From: Alphaproteobacteria bacterium
Lineage (GTDB): Bacteria > Pseudomonadota > Alphaproteobacteria > Micavibrionales > Micavibrionaceae
Length of the DNA: 64,000 bases
Direction of reading: 5' to 3'
Assembly: GCA_020848095.1 (NCBI GenBank)
Contig: JADLAT010000003.1
Coordinates: 157,850 to 221,849, forward strand
Part shown: positions 27,552 through 35,767 of the stretch, piece by piece
Position numbering within the stretch: position 1 is the first letter of the stretch
Layout of the letters: every line of letters begins with the position of its first letter
Notes under the pieces: generated by a model
The model's input: the letters and a program-made list of their open reading frames with translations, nothing else
What the model was told of the DNA's origin: nothing
The model's database searches: none
Translations under genes and position numbers: made by a program

Positions 27552-28646
27552 AGCACTTTCTTCTTTTTTGTCGAGATCGCTAAAGCTCAGGCGGTGCCCG
27601 CTTTCAAAATCCTGCACGAAAACCGCATCCAGAAGGCTCTCATAAAAATCAGGGCCGATACCATAGCCCGGACGGCGAAACTCAACCTTGATATCACGAA
27701 GCTTCTGCCCGGCCTTCACAGGCTCAGCCAAAAAGATCGAACGGCGTATGGCATTGCGCTTTTGTAGCTCCGCAGGCGCCATAATCCGGCGCTGCTGCCC
27801 CATTGCCGTCTCAACATCGCGCAGAGCCTTAACAAAGGCCTGCATTTCCGTTGGCTCAATCGACATAATATGCTCAACACTTGGGGTCATACGATCAAGC
27901 GTGATGGTCTTTTCAACCATATTCGCCCCCATCGCCACAGCGGCAATATCCATTTCCCATCCCGGCACATGGTCGGAATAGGCCGCCGGATAGCCAAACA
28001 TCTGCTTGAGCGTAGGGATAATCTGAAGATTTACACTATCCAGCCGGGCAGGGTAGCCGGATGGGCACTGGTGAATAATGATATTCTCATTCCCCTCCGC
28101 GCGGATAGCGTCCACCGCCACTTCAATCTCCACCAATGTGGAGTTACCCGTATCAAGCTGGATGCACATACCGCTTCTGGCAGCGCGCCGGATCAAGGGG
28201 ATATGATTCACATCAGCCGATGCGATTTTTATAGAATCGCACTTTAACTCTTCCAATAGCTCAATCTCATCTTCAAAACCAACGGTCGCAAAAAAAGCCA
28301 ACCCCAGAGAATCGCTGTATTTCTTAAGCTCGCGCCATTCATCCTTTTGCATGGAGCGTCTTTTGAGCAAATCATAAAGCGGCTCTTGCACTGTTTTCGT
28401 CTCACCGGTTTCCCGGTTAACCAGAATATCAAAACTGAACAGCTGCTTTTTATCAGCAACCAGACGATCCGGGTCGAGAATCTGAAACTTGACCGCGTCA
28501 GCCCCGGCTTCGGCGGCATGCTTCACCAGCGCCTTAGCCGTTTTAAGGCCGTCATGTGTTGGACCTGCCTCCAAAACAATGAAGCAGGGATGACCTTCTC
28601 CAATTTTTCTTTCGCCAAAGGACACAATTTTTTGTTCGAGATACAT
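27540..28646 (-). CDS. Second NeuB-family nonulosonic acid synthase, divergent
   Basis: PEP-condensing synthase family, 368 residues with TIM barrel and C-terminal SAF-type domain (from about residue 300). It keeps FIVLEAGPTHDG at the N-terminus and SDH at 224-226, but where NeuB and PseI have a metal-binding His (EKH/EVH) it reads EKT at 245-247, and a His appears later at 259 (SVEHIMS). It is therefore a distinct subfamily. The family assignment is firm, but the product is not: no NeuC/LegG-type hydrolase other than PseG is in the window. It ends 6 bases before the start of... the minus-strand order is pseC first, then this gene, 5 bases apart. Confidence 0.8.
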   Translation of the reverse strand: MYLEQKIVSFGERKIGEGHPCFIVLEAGPTHDGLKTAKALVKHAAEAGADAVKFQILDPDRLVADKKQLFSFDILVNRETGETKTVQEPLYDLLKRRSMQKDEWRELKKYSDSLGLAFFATVGFEDEIELLEELKCDSIKIASADVNHIPLIRRAARSGMCIQLDTGNSTLVEIEVAVDAIRAEGNENIIIHQCPSGYPARLDSVNLQIIPTLKQMFGYPAAYSDHVPGWEMDIAAVAMGANMVEKTITLDRMTPSVEHIMSIEPTEMQAFVKALRDVETAMGQQRRIMAPAELQKRNAIRRSIFLAEPVKAGQKLRDIKVEFRRPGYGIGPDFYESLLDAVFVQDFESGHRLSFSDLDKKEESAKAA

Positions 28647-28651
28647 ATTTT

Positions 28652-29800
28652 TCAGGCTCCAATCACATCTTTTATTGTTTGCACGACATATTCGGCATCC
28701 TCATCGCGCATCAAAGGAAAAAGCGGCAGCGATAAAGTGCGCTCATAGTATTGATTTGCGCCCGGAAGGGCAATATCCCCATAGAGGTTTTTATAATAAG
28801 GCTGGGTATGGACAGGAATATAATGCACCTGCGTTCCAACGCCCTTTTCCCTGAGCCTCAAAACAAAGTCGGCGCGGCTCATCCCCAGAGCGGTAAAATC
28901 AATACGCGGCGCGTAGAGATGCCACGCCGGCACACAATCCGTACAACAAAGCGCAGGCCTTTGAAACGGGGAGGGGAGATCAGCAAAAAGCCGGTCGTAA
29001 AGCGCAACGATTTCCGCACGCCTTTGAATAAACCGGTCAATTTTCTTAAGCTGAGAAAGAGCCAGAGCGCATTGCAGATCTGTCATGCGGTAATTATAGC
29101 CCAGCTCTTGCATGTCATAAGCCCACGGACCGTTTTGCGGGGCCGGGGCCATTCCATGAGAACGGATTATCCGCATCTGCGCGGCATGCTCCGCATTATT
29201 GGTTGTTACCGCGCCACCTTCACCCGCCGCAATCGTCTTGACCGGATGGAAAGAAAATGTCGCAAAATCTTCGTACAGACCCGACCCGGCAGGCGTGCCA
29301 TGATGGGCGCTCCCGACAGCATGAGCGCAATCAGCAATCATTTTAAGATTATGCCGCTCCGCCAGCGGTTTTAATGCCCGCATATCAACGCAGCGCCCCG
29401 TAAGATGAACGGGCAACACGGCCTTAACATTAAGGCTCAGGTCTTTGGCACGCGCAAGCGCTCTCTCAAGATGATGCGCCTCCATCAATCCGGTATCGGC
29501 ATCCACATCGGCAAAGACAACATCCGCCCCGCAATAACGCACGGCATTGGCCGTGGCCAGAAACGTCATAGAGGGCACAATAGCCGCATCCCCCGGACCA
29601 ATCCCGGCGGCAATCAGGGCAAGATGCAACGCGGTCGTGCCGTTGGAGCAAACAACAGCATGCCTGGCACCGGTAAGCGCACATAACGCCGCTTCAAATT
29701 CAGGTATTTTAGGACCGGTGGTTAGAAAGTCGCTGCGCAAAACCTGCGCTACGGCCTCGATATCATCTTCTTCAATGCACTGCCGACCATAAGGAATCAT
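28652..29800 (-). CDS. pseC: UDP-4-amino-4,6-dideoxy-N-acetyl-beta-L-altrosamine transaminase (PseC)
   Basis: Second step of pseudaminic acid synthesis: PLP-dependent transamination of the 4-keto sugar made by PseB. DegT/DnrJ/EryC1 family, 382 residues. The SNGTTALHLAL segment (52-62) binds the phosphate of PLP, IADCAHAVG holds the Asp that contacts the pyridine ring, and Lys188 in FHPVKTI is the Schiff-base lysine. It is separated from pseB by an unrelated orphan gene and precedes the second synthase by 5 bases. Confidence 0.9.
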   Translation of the reverse strand: MIPYGRQCIEEDDIEAVAQVLRSDFLTTGPKIPEFEAALCALTGARHAVVCSNGTTALHLALIAAGIGPGDAAIVPSMTFLATANAVRYCGADVVFADVDADTGLMEAHHLERALARAKDLSLNVKAVLPVHLTGRCVDMRALKPLAERHNLKMIADCAHAVGSAHHGTPAGSGLYEDFATFSFHPVKTIAAGEGGAVTTNNAEHAAQMRIIRSHGMAPAPQNGPWAYDMQELGYNYRMTDLQCALALSQLKKIDRFIQRRAEIVALYDRLFADLPSPFQRPALCCTDCVPAWHLYAPRIDFTALGMSRADFVLRLREKGVGTQVHYIPVHTQPYYKNLYGDIALPGANQYYERTLSLPLFPLMRDEDAEYVVQTIKDVIGA

Positions 29801-29843
29801 ATAGCGGGTTATATCACCGGGCGCTTAAAATTCAAGGCAAAGC

Positions 29844-31058
29844 TTAAGACGGACCATTCAAACGGATAGCATCCAGATTTTGCATCTGCGGGATCACTTG
29901 CGCTTTTATATGCTCTTTTAAGTCTTGTCCTGTGATAGCTTTCTCACCAGAAAGGGCATTATAGCCCAGTCCGTAATATAGCTGAAAAACGCTCAAATGT
30001 TCTGCGCTAGCAACCGCTTCCTCAAAAGTCAGCTTTAACCCAGACGTCTCATTATAACCATCAACAAAATTCTGAATACCTTTTTGTATTTGATCTTGCT
30101 TACTGCCATGATTTTGGAACCCGCCCTCATCATATAAAACGGGCTTTACTATTATTCTGGCCAAGGCATTGGCGGCATCATGCGTAGCATTTTCACTCAT
30201 CATCGGAACGTAACCGCGGCTAACGGCATCATACCCGGAGAAGATCAGCAATTTGCTGCTATGATGCATTTTAAACATTTTATCAATGGCATTAAAGCTG
30301 TTGGCTACGCGGCGATTCCCCAAAACTTCCGGCATATCTTTCTGTACAATTTTAGGAAACCTTAGAATGTCCGCATAGCCATCAACATCAACCAGATTTT
30401 TCAACGCATCCTCGGTCAACAATTTGCTGCCGACATCAACGCATTGCATCGTCACGTCATCCGTAAATTTTTCGAGGCGTTTTTTAAAGGCTGGCTTCAG
30501 ATTTTCACCGGCTTTATACATCCCGCCTATAATTTTACCCAGCTGCTTTTGCTGACCGCCTAATCTAGCGGTGCTATTAAAAAGAGATGTGTATGAAGAA
30601 AAACGCTGCTGAAGATGGGCATAATAGGATTTGTCCGAAAAAACAATCGGCTTCACATAGTTTTTGCCTGAAAACGCAATAGGTCCCTCATTAATGATAC
30701 GGCGGCGGCTATATTCATCAAAAACCGCCGCGCCCAATGCAATGGCCTCTGAGGTATCATGAATATCCACACATAAAACCGCAGAAAGATTACCTATATT
30801 AACGCGGTAATGCCCAACAGGCGTACCGGCATGCAAATCCTTTATTTCAGATTGACTGTAGTCCCAGGGCGCACCGACAACGCTCGTGGATTTATTCGGA
30901 AGAGCCTGCTCTAAAAAGCTCTCCAAAACTTCTCTCGTCTTTGGATCAACAAGCTGCGTGTATGTTTCATCAAAAGGAACATTCGCAGGTTTTCCGCTCA
31001 TTTCATGTGAGCAAACATCCATTCCTTGACGGGATTCATTCCAATTCACCACAGCCAT
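29844..31058 (-). CDS. Hypothetical protein, orphan between pseB and pseC
   Basis: A 404-residue protein I do not recognise. It has no signal peptide, no membrane segment and no familiar catalytic motif. It is predicted to be soluble and mixed alpha/beta, with a helical, Lys-rich middle (about 165-205). It splits pseB from pseC, which are normally adjacent. A perfect 11-base inverted repeat ends 8 bases upstream of the ATG, and no good ribosome-binding site is visible; an internal ATG at 31022 is a possible alternative start. Base composition looks more AT-rich than the flanking pse genes. Confidence 0.7.
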   Translation of the reverse strand: MAVVNWNESRQGMDVCSHEMSGKPANVPFDETYTQLVDPKTREVLESFLEQALPNKSTSVVGAPWDYSQSEIKDLHAGTPVGHYRVNIGNLSAVLCVDIHDTSEAIALGAAVFDEYSRRRIINEGPIAFSGKNYVKPIVFSDKSYYAHLQQRFSSYTSLFNSTARLGGQQKQLGKIIGGMYKAGENLKPAFKKRLEKFTDDVTMQCVDVGSKLLTEDALKNLVDVDGYADILRFPKIVQKDMPEVLGNRRVANSFNAIDKMFKMHHSSKLLIFSGYDAVSRGYVPMMSENATHDAANALARIIVKPVLYDEGGFQNHGSKQDQIQKGIQNFVDGYNETSGLKLTFEEAVASAEHLSVFQLYYGLGYNALSGEKAITGQDLKEHIKAQVIPQMQNLDAIRLNGPS

Positions 31059-31066
31059 GAAAACAA

Positions 31067-31094
31067 CATTCTCTATTTTCTGTAATAGAGAATG
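31067..31094 (-). terminator. 11-base inverted repeat between pseB and the orphan gene
   Basis: CATTCTCTATT (31067-31077) and AATAGAGAATG (31084-31094) form a perfect stem with a 6-base loop. On the minus strand the hairpin follows pseB by about 35 bases and is followed by TTGTTTTC, so it may terminate pseB transcription. It also lies just upstream of the next start codon and could instead be an operator or translational control element. The stem is AT-rich. Confidence 0.5.
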
Positions 31095-31129
31095 GATTTA
31101 CCGTATTGCATGAAATTTGTAAAGAAAAA

Positions 31130-32179
31130 TCAGGCCGCCTCGGCCTTATCGCATTCCTGCACCAAAGCCTGCAGCCCCTTGGCATCCAGCCATTCCGCGT
31201 TCATGTCGCTCGAATAGGCAAACCCATCTGCAACCGGCTTTGCGCCTGTTTCCAGATGCGATTTATAGCTCCATGTTCTAAAGGCAGGCTCTATAATATA
31301 GCGGTCTGCCAGCTCAACAGTATTCCGCCCATCATCAAGCGGAACCATAATTTCATGCAGCTTTTCACCGGGGCGGATTCCTACAGTTTTATGAGGCATA
31401 CCGGGCACAAGCACATTGGCCAGATCGGAAATATTCATGCTGGGGATACGGGGAATAAAAATCTCACCGCCACGCATAATGTCGATAGAGGATAAAACGA
31501 AATCGACGCCTTGCTGCAGTGTTATCCAAAACCGTGTCATGCGCTCATCCGTAATGGGAACGAATGGGGCATTTTGTTGTGCCAGCTTTTGAAAGAAAGG
31601 AATGACAGAGCCGCGAGAACCCACGACATTCCCGTATCTGACAACGGAAAAACGCGTACCGATTGAACCGCTCAGATTGTTGGCGGCGATAAATATTTTA
31701 TCCGAAGCCAGCTTGCTGGCGCCATAAAGGTTAATAGGGTTGGCCGCCTTATCCGTGGAAAGGGCCAGAACCTTCTTAACGCCATTATCCAGCGCCGCAT
31801 TCACGACGTTTTCTGCGCCATCAACATTCGTACGAATACACTCCATAGGATTGTACTCCGAAGCCGGAACCTGCTTCATCGCGGCGGCATGAATAACAAC
31901 ATCAACCTCGCGCATCGCCATTCTCAAACGATCCCGATCCCGAACATCACCAATAAAATAACGAATGCTGTCATGTTTTTCGATTGGAAAATTCTGCGCC
32001 ATCTCATATTGCTTGAGTTCGTCGCGGGAATAGACAATAAGCTTGCGGGGATTATATCGCTCAAGCACATTGGCAACGAAATGCTGCCCAAAAGAACCCG
32101 TTCCGCCGGTAACCAGAATGGTTTTACCATTCAGATCCAAAGATGAAGATAAAAAATTGCGAATGCTCAACGTTGACAA
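31130..32179 (-). CDS. pseB: UDP-N-acetylglucosamine 4,6-dehydratase (inverting), PseB
   Basis: First step of pseudaminic acid synthesis: converts UDP-GlcNAc to UDP-2-acetamido-2,6-dideoxy-beta-L-arabino-hex-4-ulose. Short-chain dehydrogenase fold with the NADP-binding GGTGSFG at 25-31, ALSTDKAANPINLYGASK holding the YxxxK pair, and 349 residues. No ATG is found near the expected start: the frame opens with TTG at 32179, and a second TTG (codon 4) is better spaced from the AAGG upstream. It is divergent from cysH and is the distal end of the glycan locus. Confidence 0.9.
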   Translation of the reverse strand: MSTLSIRNFLSSSLDLNGKTILVTGGTGSFGQHFVANVLERYNPRKLIVYSRDELKQYEMAQNFPIEKHDSIRYFIGDVRDRDRLRMAMREVDVVIHAAAMKQVPASEYNPMECIRTNVDGAENVVNAALDNGVKKVLALSTDKAANPINLYGASKLASDKIFIAANNLSGSIGTRFSVVRYGNVVGSRGSVIPFFQKLAQQNAPFVPITDERMTRFWITLQQGVDFVLSSIDIMRGGEIFIPRIPSMNISDLANVLVPGMPHKTVGIRPGEKLHEIMVPLDDGRNTVELADRYIIEPAFRTWSYKSHLETGAKPVADGFAYSSDMNAEWLDAKGLQALVQECDKAEAA

Positions 32180-32293
32180 ACCTTATTCTGGTGCTGAAAT
32201 ATGCATCAACTGCAATCTTCGATTAACGGAATTTTCCGCAGGACGCAAGACAACTTTCGCAAAAAGTGCCTTTTGGCGCTCGGAACTGAAAAT

Positions 32294-33004
32294 ATGACCC
32301 TAGCCACCAGATTGCCAGAACTCCAGGCACGATATGCCGATTTTGACGCAGAAGCCCTTATCCGTGCGTTTGCCGAGCGGGAGTTTCCGGGCAAAATAGC
32401 GCTTGTTTCCTCTTTCGGGGCGGAGGCCGCGCTGCTTTTGGATATGGTGGCTCGCATAAAACCATCAATGCCTGTGATATTTCTAGACACCGGCAAGCTT
32501 TTCCCCGAAACGCTGGCCTATCGGGATACGCTTATCGCGCATCTGGGCCTTGAAAATGTGAAAACCTACTATCCTGATTACATCGATGTGAGCCGGGATG
32601 ATCCGGAAGGGGGGCTGTGGGCCCAAAAACCCTCAGATTGCTGCTATATTCGCAAGGTTAAACCACTGCACAAGGCCCTCAAAGGGTATGATTGCTGGAT
32701 AACGGGCCGCAAACGCCTGCATGGCGGCGATCGGGCCGTTTTACCGCTGATCGAGTTTTTCGAGGGACAGATAAAGATCAACCCGCTGGCCAACTGGTCC
32801 ATGGACCGCATAACAGAGACGTACACCGCGCGTAAATTGCCTGAGCATCCATTAGTCGCGCAGGGTTACACGTCTTTAGGATGCCTCCCATGTACGTCTT
32901 TACCATCCAGCGCCGCAGATCCTCGCAGCGGCCGCTGGGCCGGACAGGAAAAAACAGAATGCGGCATTCATCTGGGCAAAGATGGAAAATTTCAGCGCAG
33001 CTAG
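32294..33004 (+). CDS. cysH: Adenylyl-sulfate (APS) reductase, CysH family
   Basis: Reduces activated sulfate to sulfite in assimilation, 236 residues from the ATG at 32294, where similarity to the family begins. The [4Fe-4S] cysteines that mark APS-reducing enzymes are present: Cys116-Cys117 (SDCCYIRKVKPL) and Cys197/Cys200 (GCLPC). The catalytic C-terminal Cys223 is in ECGIH. The PP-loop-like VSSFGAEAALLLD is near residue 38. No other sulfate assimilation gene is in the window. It is followed by about 240 bases and then an IS110 transposase gene. Confidence 0.88.
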   Translation: MTLATRLPELQARYADFDAEALIRAFAEREFPGKIALVSSFGAEAALLLDMVARIKPSMPVIFLDTGKLFPETLAYRDTLIAHLGLENVKTYYPDYIDVSRDDPEGGLWAQKPSDCCYIRKVKPLHKALKGYDCWITGRKRLHGGDRAVLPLIEFFEGQIKINPLANWSMDRITETYTARKLPEHPLVAQGYTSLGCLPCTSLPSSAADPRSGRWAGQEKTECGIHLGKDGKFQRS

Positions 33005-33149
33005 CGTTAAGGCTACGCATAAAGGCTAAGATAAAGGCAAGCATCGCAAAAACACGAACAGCGGCGCGCGCCAGCGCATCTTAAATTCAAATACGAAAAT
33101 ACCTTAGATACGGTCCATACATGAGATATTGATTTCCATAATATATATT

Positions 33150-34453
33150 ATCACACTTAGAGTAATAGATGCGCGACATGGAAAATCTAGCCCTACCGGC
33201 TAAGATTGCCAAGGTTTCAAACTATTACGATAAGGAGTGAAAAACAATGAAACACTATGTAGGACTGGATGTGTCGCAGGAAGAAACTCATATCTGCGTG
33301 ATTGATGAAGATGACCGCAAACTCTGGCAAGGAAAATGTTCCTCAACGCCGGAAGCCATCGGTAAACCCATTCAGGAACATGCGCCTGATGCTGCCAAGA
33401 TCGGTTTGGAAACAGGCAATCTTTCAACCTATTTGTGGCATGGGCTTAACGATATGGGCTTGGCGGTGATTTGCATTGATGCGTATCACGCGCATGGTGT
33501 CTTAAAGTTACGTATGAATAAGACAGATAGAAATGATGCTCATGGTATTGCACAAATCATGCGTTCCGGCTGGTTTAAGGCTGTGAAAATCAAAAGCTTT
33601 GCCAGTCATGAAATCAGAGCTTTATACAGAGCCAGAAGTAGTCTGGTCAGCATGAGATCAGACGTTGTGAACCAGATACGGGGCTGTTTGCGTGTGTTCG
33701 GTATTTTTATCAAAGGCATTGCCGGTGTGGGCTTTGAAAAACGCGTTCAGGAAATCATTGATGAAGGCGGCACACTCGCCGCCCCTCTTCAGGCGCAGCT
33801 TACAGTTTTGCAGACGATAAAAAAGGAAATCGAAAAGTTGGACGAGCTGGTGCTGGATCATTCCTGGGCGTGTCCGTCTTGCAGGGCTTTGATGACGATA
33901 CCCGGCGTTGGGCCGATGACAGCGGCGCATTTTGTTCTGGCCGTTGATGATGTGGAAAGGTTTAACAAATCAAAAAGCGTTGCCGCCTACTTCGGTTTAA
34001 CTCCGAAACGCTATCAATCCGGTGACATGGATTTTAACGGGCGCATATCGAAACGGGGCAACAGGATTGTGCGGCATCATTTGTATGAATCGGCCAATAT
34101 TTTAATGACCCGCGTAAAGAGACCATCTGCTTTGCAGGAATGGGGATTACGGATTGCTAAGAGATCGGGAATGAAAAAAGCGCGTGTGGCTGTGGCACGG
34201 AAACTATCGGTCATTATGCACCAGATGTTGCTGACAGGTGAGTGCTTTGATCCCTACCCTACGGCTAATTATGGAGTTCCAGTACATGCATAAAGTTTAA
34301 AATAATGGAGTTTGCGATCCTTTAAAACGTCCAAAAAGGATTGCCTATGTCCCGCGCCGGAACGAAGGCGATCGGTGAAACCCGGTATTATTGATGCAGC
34401 TAACGGCTCTTTTTGTTCTGGACATGCGAAAAGACTGATTGCGGATCACACTT
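33150..34453. mobile_element. IS110-family insertion sequence (ends approximate)
   Basis: The element carries one transposase gene and about 100 bases of upstream and 160 bases of downstream non-coding sequence. The limits given are the two copies of ATCACACTT (33150-33158 and 34445-34453), the longest flanking direct repeat I found; IS110 elements make little or no target duplication, so these limits are tentative. Total size of about 1.3 kb suits the family. Confidence 0.5.
33247..34293 (+). CDS. IS110-family transposase (DEDD)
   Basis: Recombinase of 348 residues. The N-terminal RuvC-like DEDD domain has Asp8 (VGLDVS), Glu55 (LETGN), and Asp94 and Asp97 (TDRNDA). The C-terminal Transposase_20 domain has TIPGVGPMTAAHFV and, at about 258, the Ser in KRYQSGDM followed by ISKRGN, matching the conserved serine of this family. 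The gene is intact and has AAGGAG upstream. Members of this family are guided by a bridge RNA coded in the non-coding flank. Confidence 0.92.
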   Translation: MKHYVGLDVSQEETHICVIDEDDRKLWQGKCSSTPEAIGKPIQEHAPDAAKIGLETGNLSTYLWHGLNDMGLAVICIDAYHAHGVLKLRMNKTDRNDAHGIAQIMRSGWFKAVKIKSFASHEIRALYRARSSLVSMRSDVVNQIRGCLRVFGIFIKGIAGVGFEKRVQEIIDEGGTLAAPLQAQLTVLQTIKKEIEKLDELVLDHSWACPSCRALMTIPGVGPMTAAHFVLAVDDVERFNKSKSVAAYFGLTPKRYQSGDMDFNGRISKRGNRIVRHHLYESANILMTRVKRPSALQEWGLRIAKRSGMKKARVAVARKLSVIMHQMLLTGECFDPYPTANYGVPVHA

Positions 34454-34618
34454 TAGGGTAGCCGAATGCTTTGTACGCTAACATGTGGCAGAAACCTGAC
34501 CACGAAGAGAACTATGATACCGGCAATGACACGGCAATACAAAATGGATGGCTTTAAAAATATCGTAGAATTGTTTACAGTATTTTGTACTTTAGAAATT
34601 CTATATATGGGATCGAAA
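34294..34618. other. Non-coding flank: right end of IS110 element and VOC gene leader
   Basis: No supported gene in this stretch. The left half has GC-rich segments able to pair (for example CCGCGCCGG around 34350 and GGTGAAACCC around 34374) and is a candidate for the element's guide RNA. The right half is AT-rich and should hold the promoter of the VOC gene, but no clear -35/-10 pair was picked out. Confidence 0.4.
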
Positions 34619-35068
34619 ATGGCTATAACTTACGGACACACAAACATTATCTGTGAAGATTGGCAGCGTTTAGCTGATTTTTATACTGAACTCTTTGACT
34701 GTGTGTTTGTTCCACCCAAAAGAGAGCAAACTGGACAATGGCTTGAAGATGGAACGGGTGTTAAAGGCGCATCTTTGGAAGGCGTGCATTTGAGACTACC
34801 CGGACACGGTGACAATGGCCCAACTTTAGAAATTTATTCTTATGGTGAAATGCATGAAAAGCCTGAGCCTTTGTCTAACAGAAAAGGCTTTGGGCATATT
34901 GCGTTTGGTGTTGATGATGTTCAAGAAAAACTCGATCAAGTTATAGAGAAAGGCGGCAGCACAATAGGAAAAGTCGTAACACGCGAAGTTCCGGGCGCAG
35001 GAACAATTACCTTTGCTTATGTTGCAGACCCAGAAGGAAACATAATTGAGCTACAAAAATGGTCTTAA
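34619..35068 (+). CDS. VOC-family protein (glyoxalase/bleomycin-resistance fold)
   Basis: Small metalloenzyme-like protein of 149 residues with the paired beta-alpha-beta-beta-beta repeats of the vicinal oxygen chelate fold. Putative ligands lie in TYGHTNIICEDW near the N-terminus, GFGHIAFGVDDV in the middle and GNIIELQKW at the end. The ATG at 34619 is chosen because the fold begins there and GGGA precedes it. The sequence is clearly more AT-rich than its neighbours, and it lies between an IS element and ectABC, so recent acquisition is plausible. Function is unknown within the family. Confidence 0.78.
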   Translation: MAITYGHTNIICEDWQRLADFYTELFDCVFVPPKREQTGQWLEDGTGVKGASLEGVHLRLPGHGDNGPTLEIYSYGEMHEKPEPLSNRKGFGHIAFGVDDVQEKLDQVIEKGGSTIGKVVTREVPGAGTITFAYVADPEGNIIELQKWS

Positions 35069-35188
35069 ATAAAAAAAGACATTTTTATATTGCATAATTT
35101 TATTAGAGAACAAGGAAATAGCACACTCACAGGACACGCACCTAAAAACTTAAAGGGATAAAAACTTGCAATATCCTGAGATCCCATT

Positions 35189-35740
35189 ATGGTGCGGCAC
35201 AAAGCAACACAAAATAGAGTGACGGTGTCCAGAAACTTAAAAATAAAAAACCACCCCGATTCAGGCTTATCTATCCGCGCACCTCTCGCCAAAGATGGAA
35301 AGGCCCTTTACCAGATGGCCAAAAATGCTGGCGGGCTGGATGTAAACGCGGAATATGCCTATTTACTGCTCGGCGCTCACTTCTCAAACACATGCGCGGT
35401 TGCCCTTGAAGATGAAGAAATCCTGGGCTTCGTAAGCGCCTACCGCCTCCCCGACCGCCCGGACACACTGTTTATCTGGCAAGTATCTATTGATCCGCAG
35501 CACCGCAAACGCGGGCTGGCCAAAACCATGATCAGAGACATTCTCAACCGTGATATTTGCCAAGCCGTTCGCCATCTTCAAGCATCCATCACCCCATCCA
35601 ACACCGCCTCTCAAAACCTTTTTGCATCATTGGCCCGCGATCTGGAGTGCCAAATTACAAAGCTCCCTTTCTTCGATGCAACGCTTTTTTCGGAAAGCCA
35701 TGAAGAAGAATTTCTTGTTCATATTGGGCCGTTTTTTTAA
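35189..35740 (+). CDS. ectA: L-2,4-diaminobutyrate N-acetyltransferase (EctA)
   Basis: Second step of ectoine synthesis: acetylates 2,4-diaminobutyrate at the gamma nitrogen. GNAT fold of 183 residues. The family-specific segments LDVNAEYAYLLLGAHF, TLFIWQVSIDP and the terminal VHIGPFF match EctA rather than general acetyltransferases. ectB follows after 27 bases and ectC after that, in the standard order. The upstream 120 bases are AT-rich and probably carry an osmoresponsive promoter, but no consensus pair is obvious. Confidence 0.9.
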   Translation: MVRHKATQNRVTVSRNLKIKNHPDSGLSIRAPLAKDGKALYQMAKNAGGLDVNAEYAYLLLGAHFSNTCAVALEDEEILGFVSAYRLPDRPDTLFIWQVSIDPQHRKRGLAKTMIRDILNRDICQAVRHLQASITPSNTASQNLFASLARDLECQITKLPFFDATLFSESHEEEFLVHIGPFF

Positions 35741-35767
35741 CCCATCCACTACAGAAATAAGGAACCC

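Noticed and set aside
33175..34426. GACATG repeats at 33175 and 34421 as ends of the IS element
   Set aside because: Too short, and their order relative to the ATCACACTT copies differs on the two sides, so they cannot both be terminal repeats.
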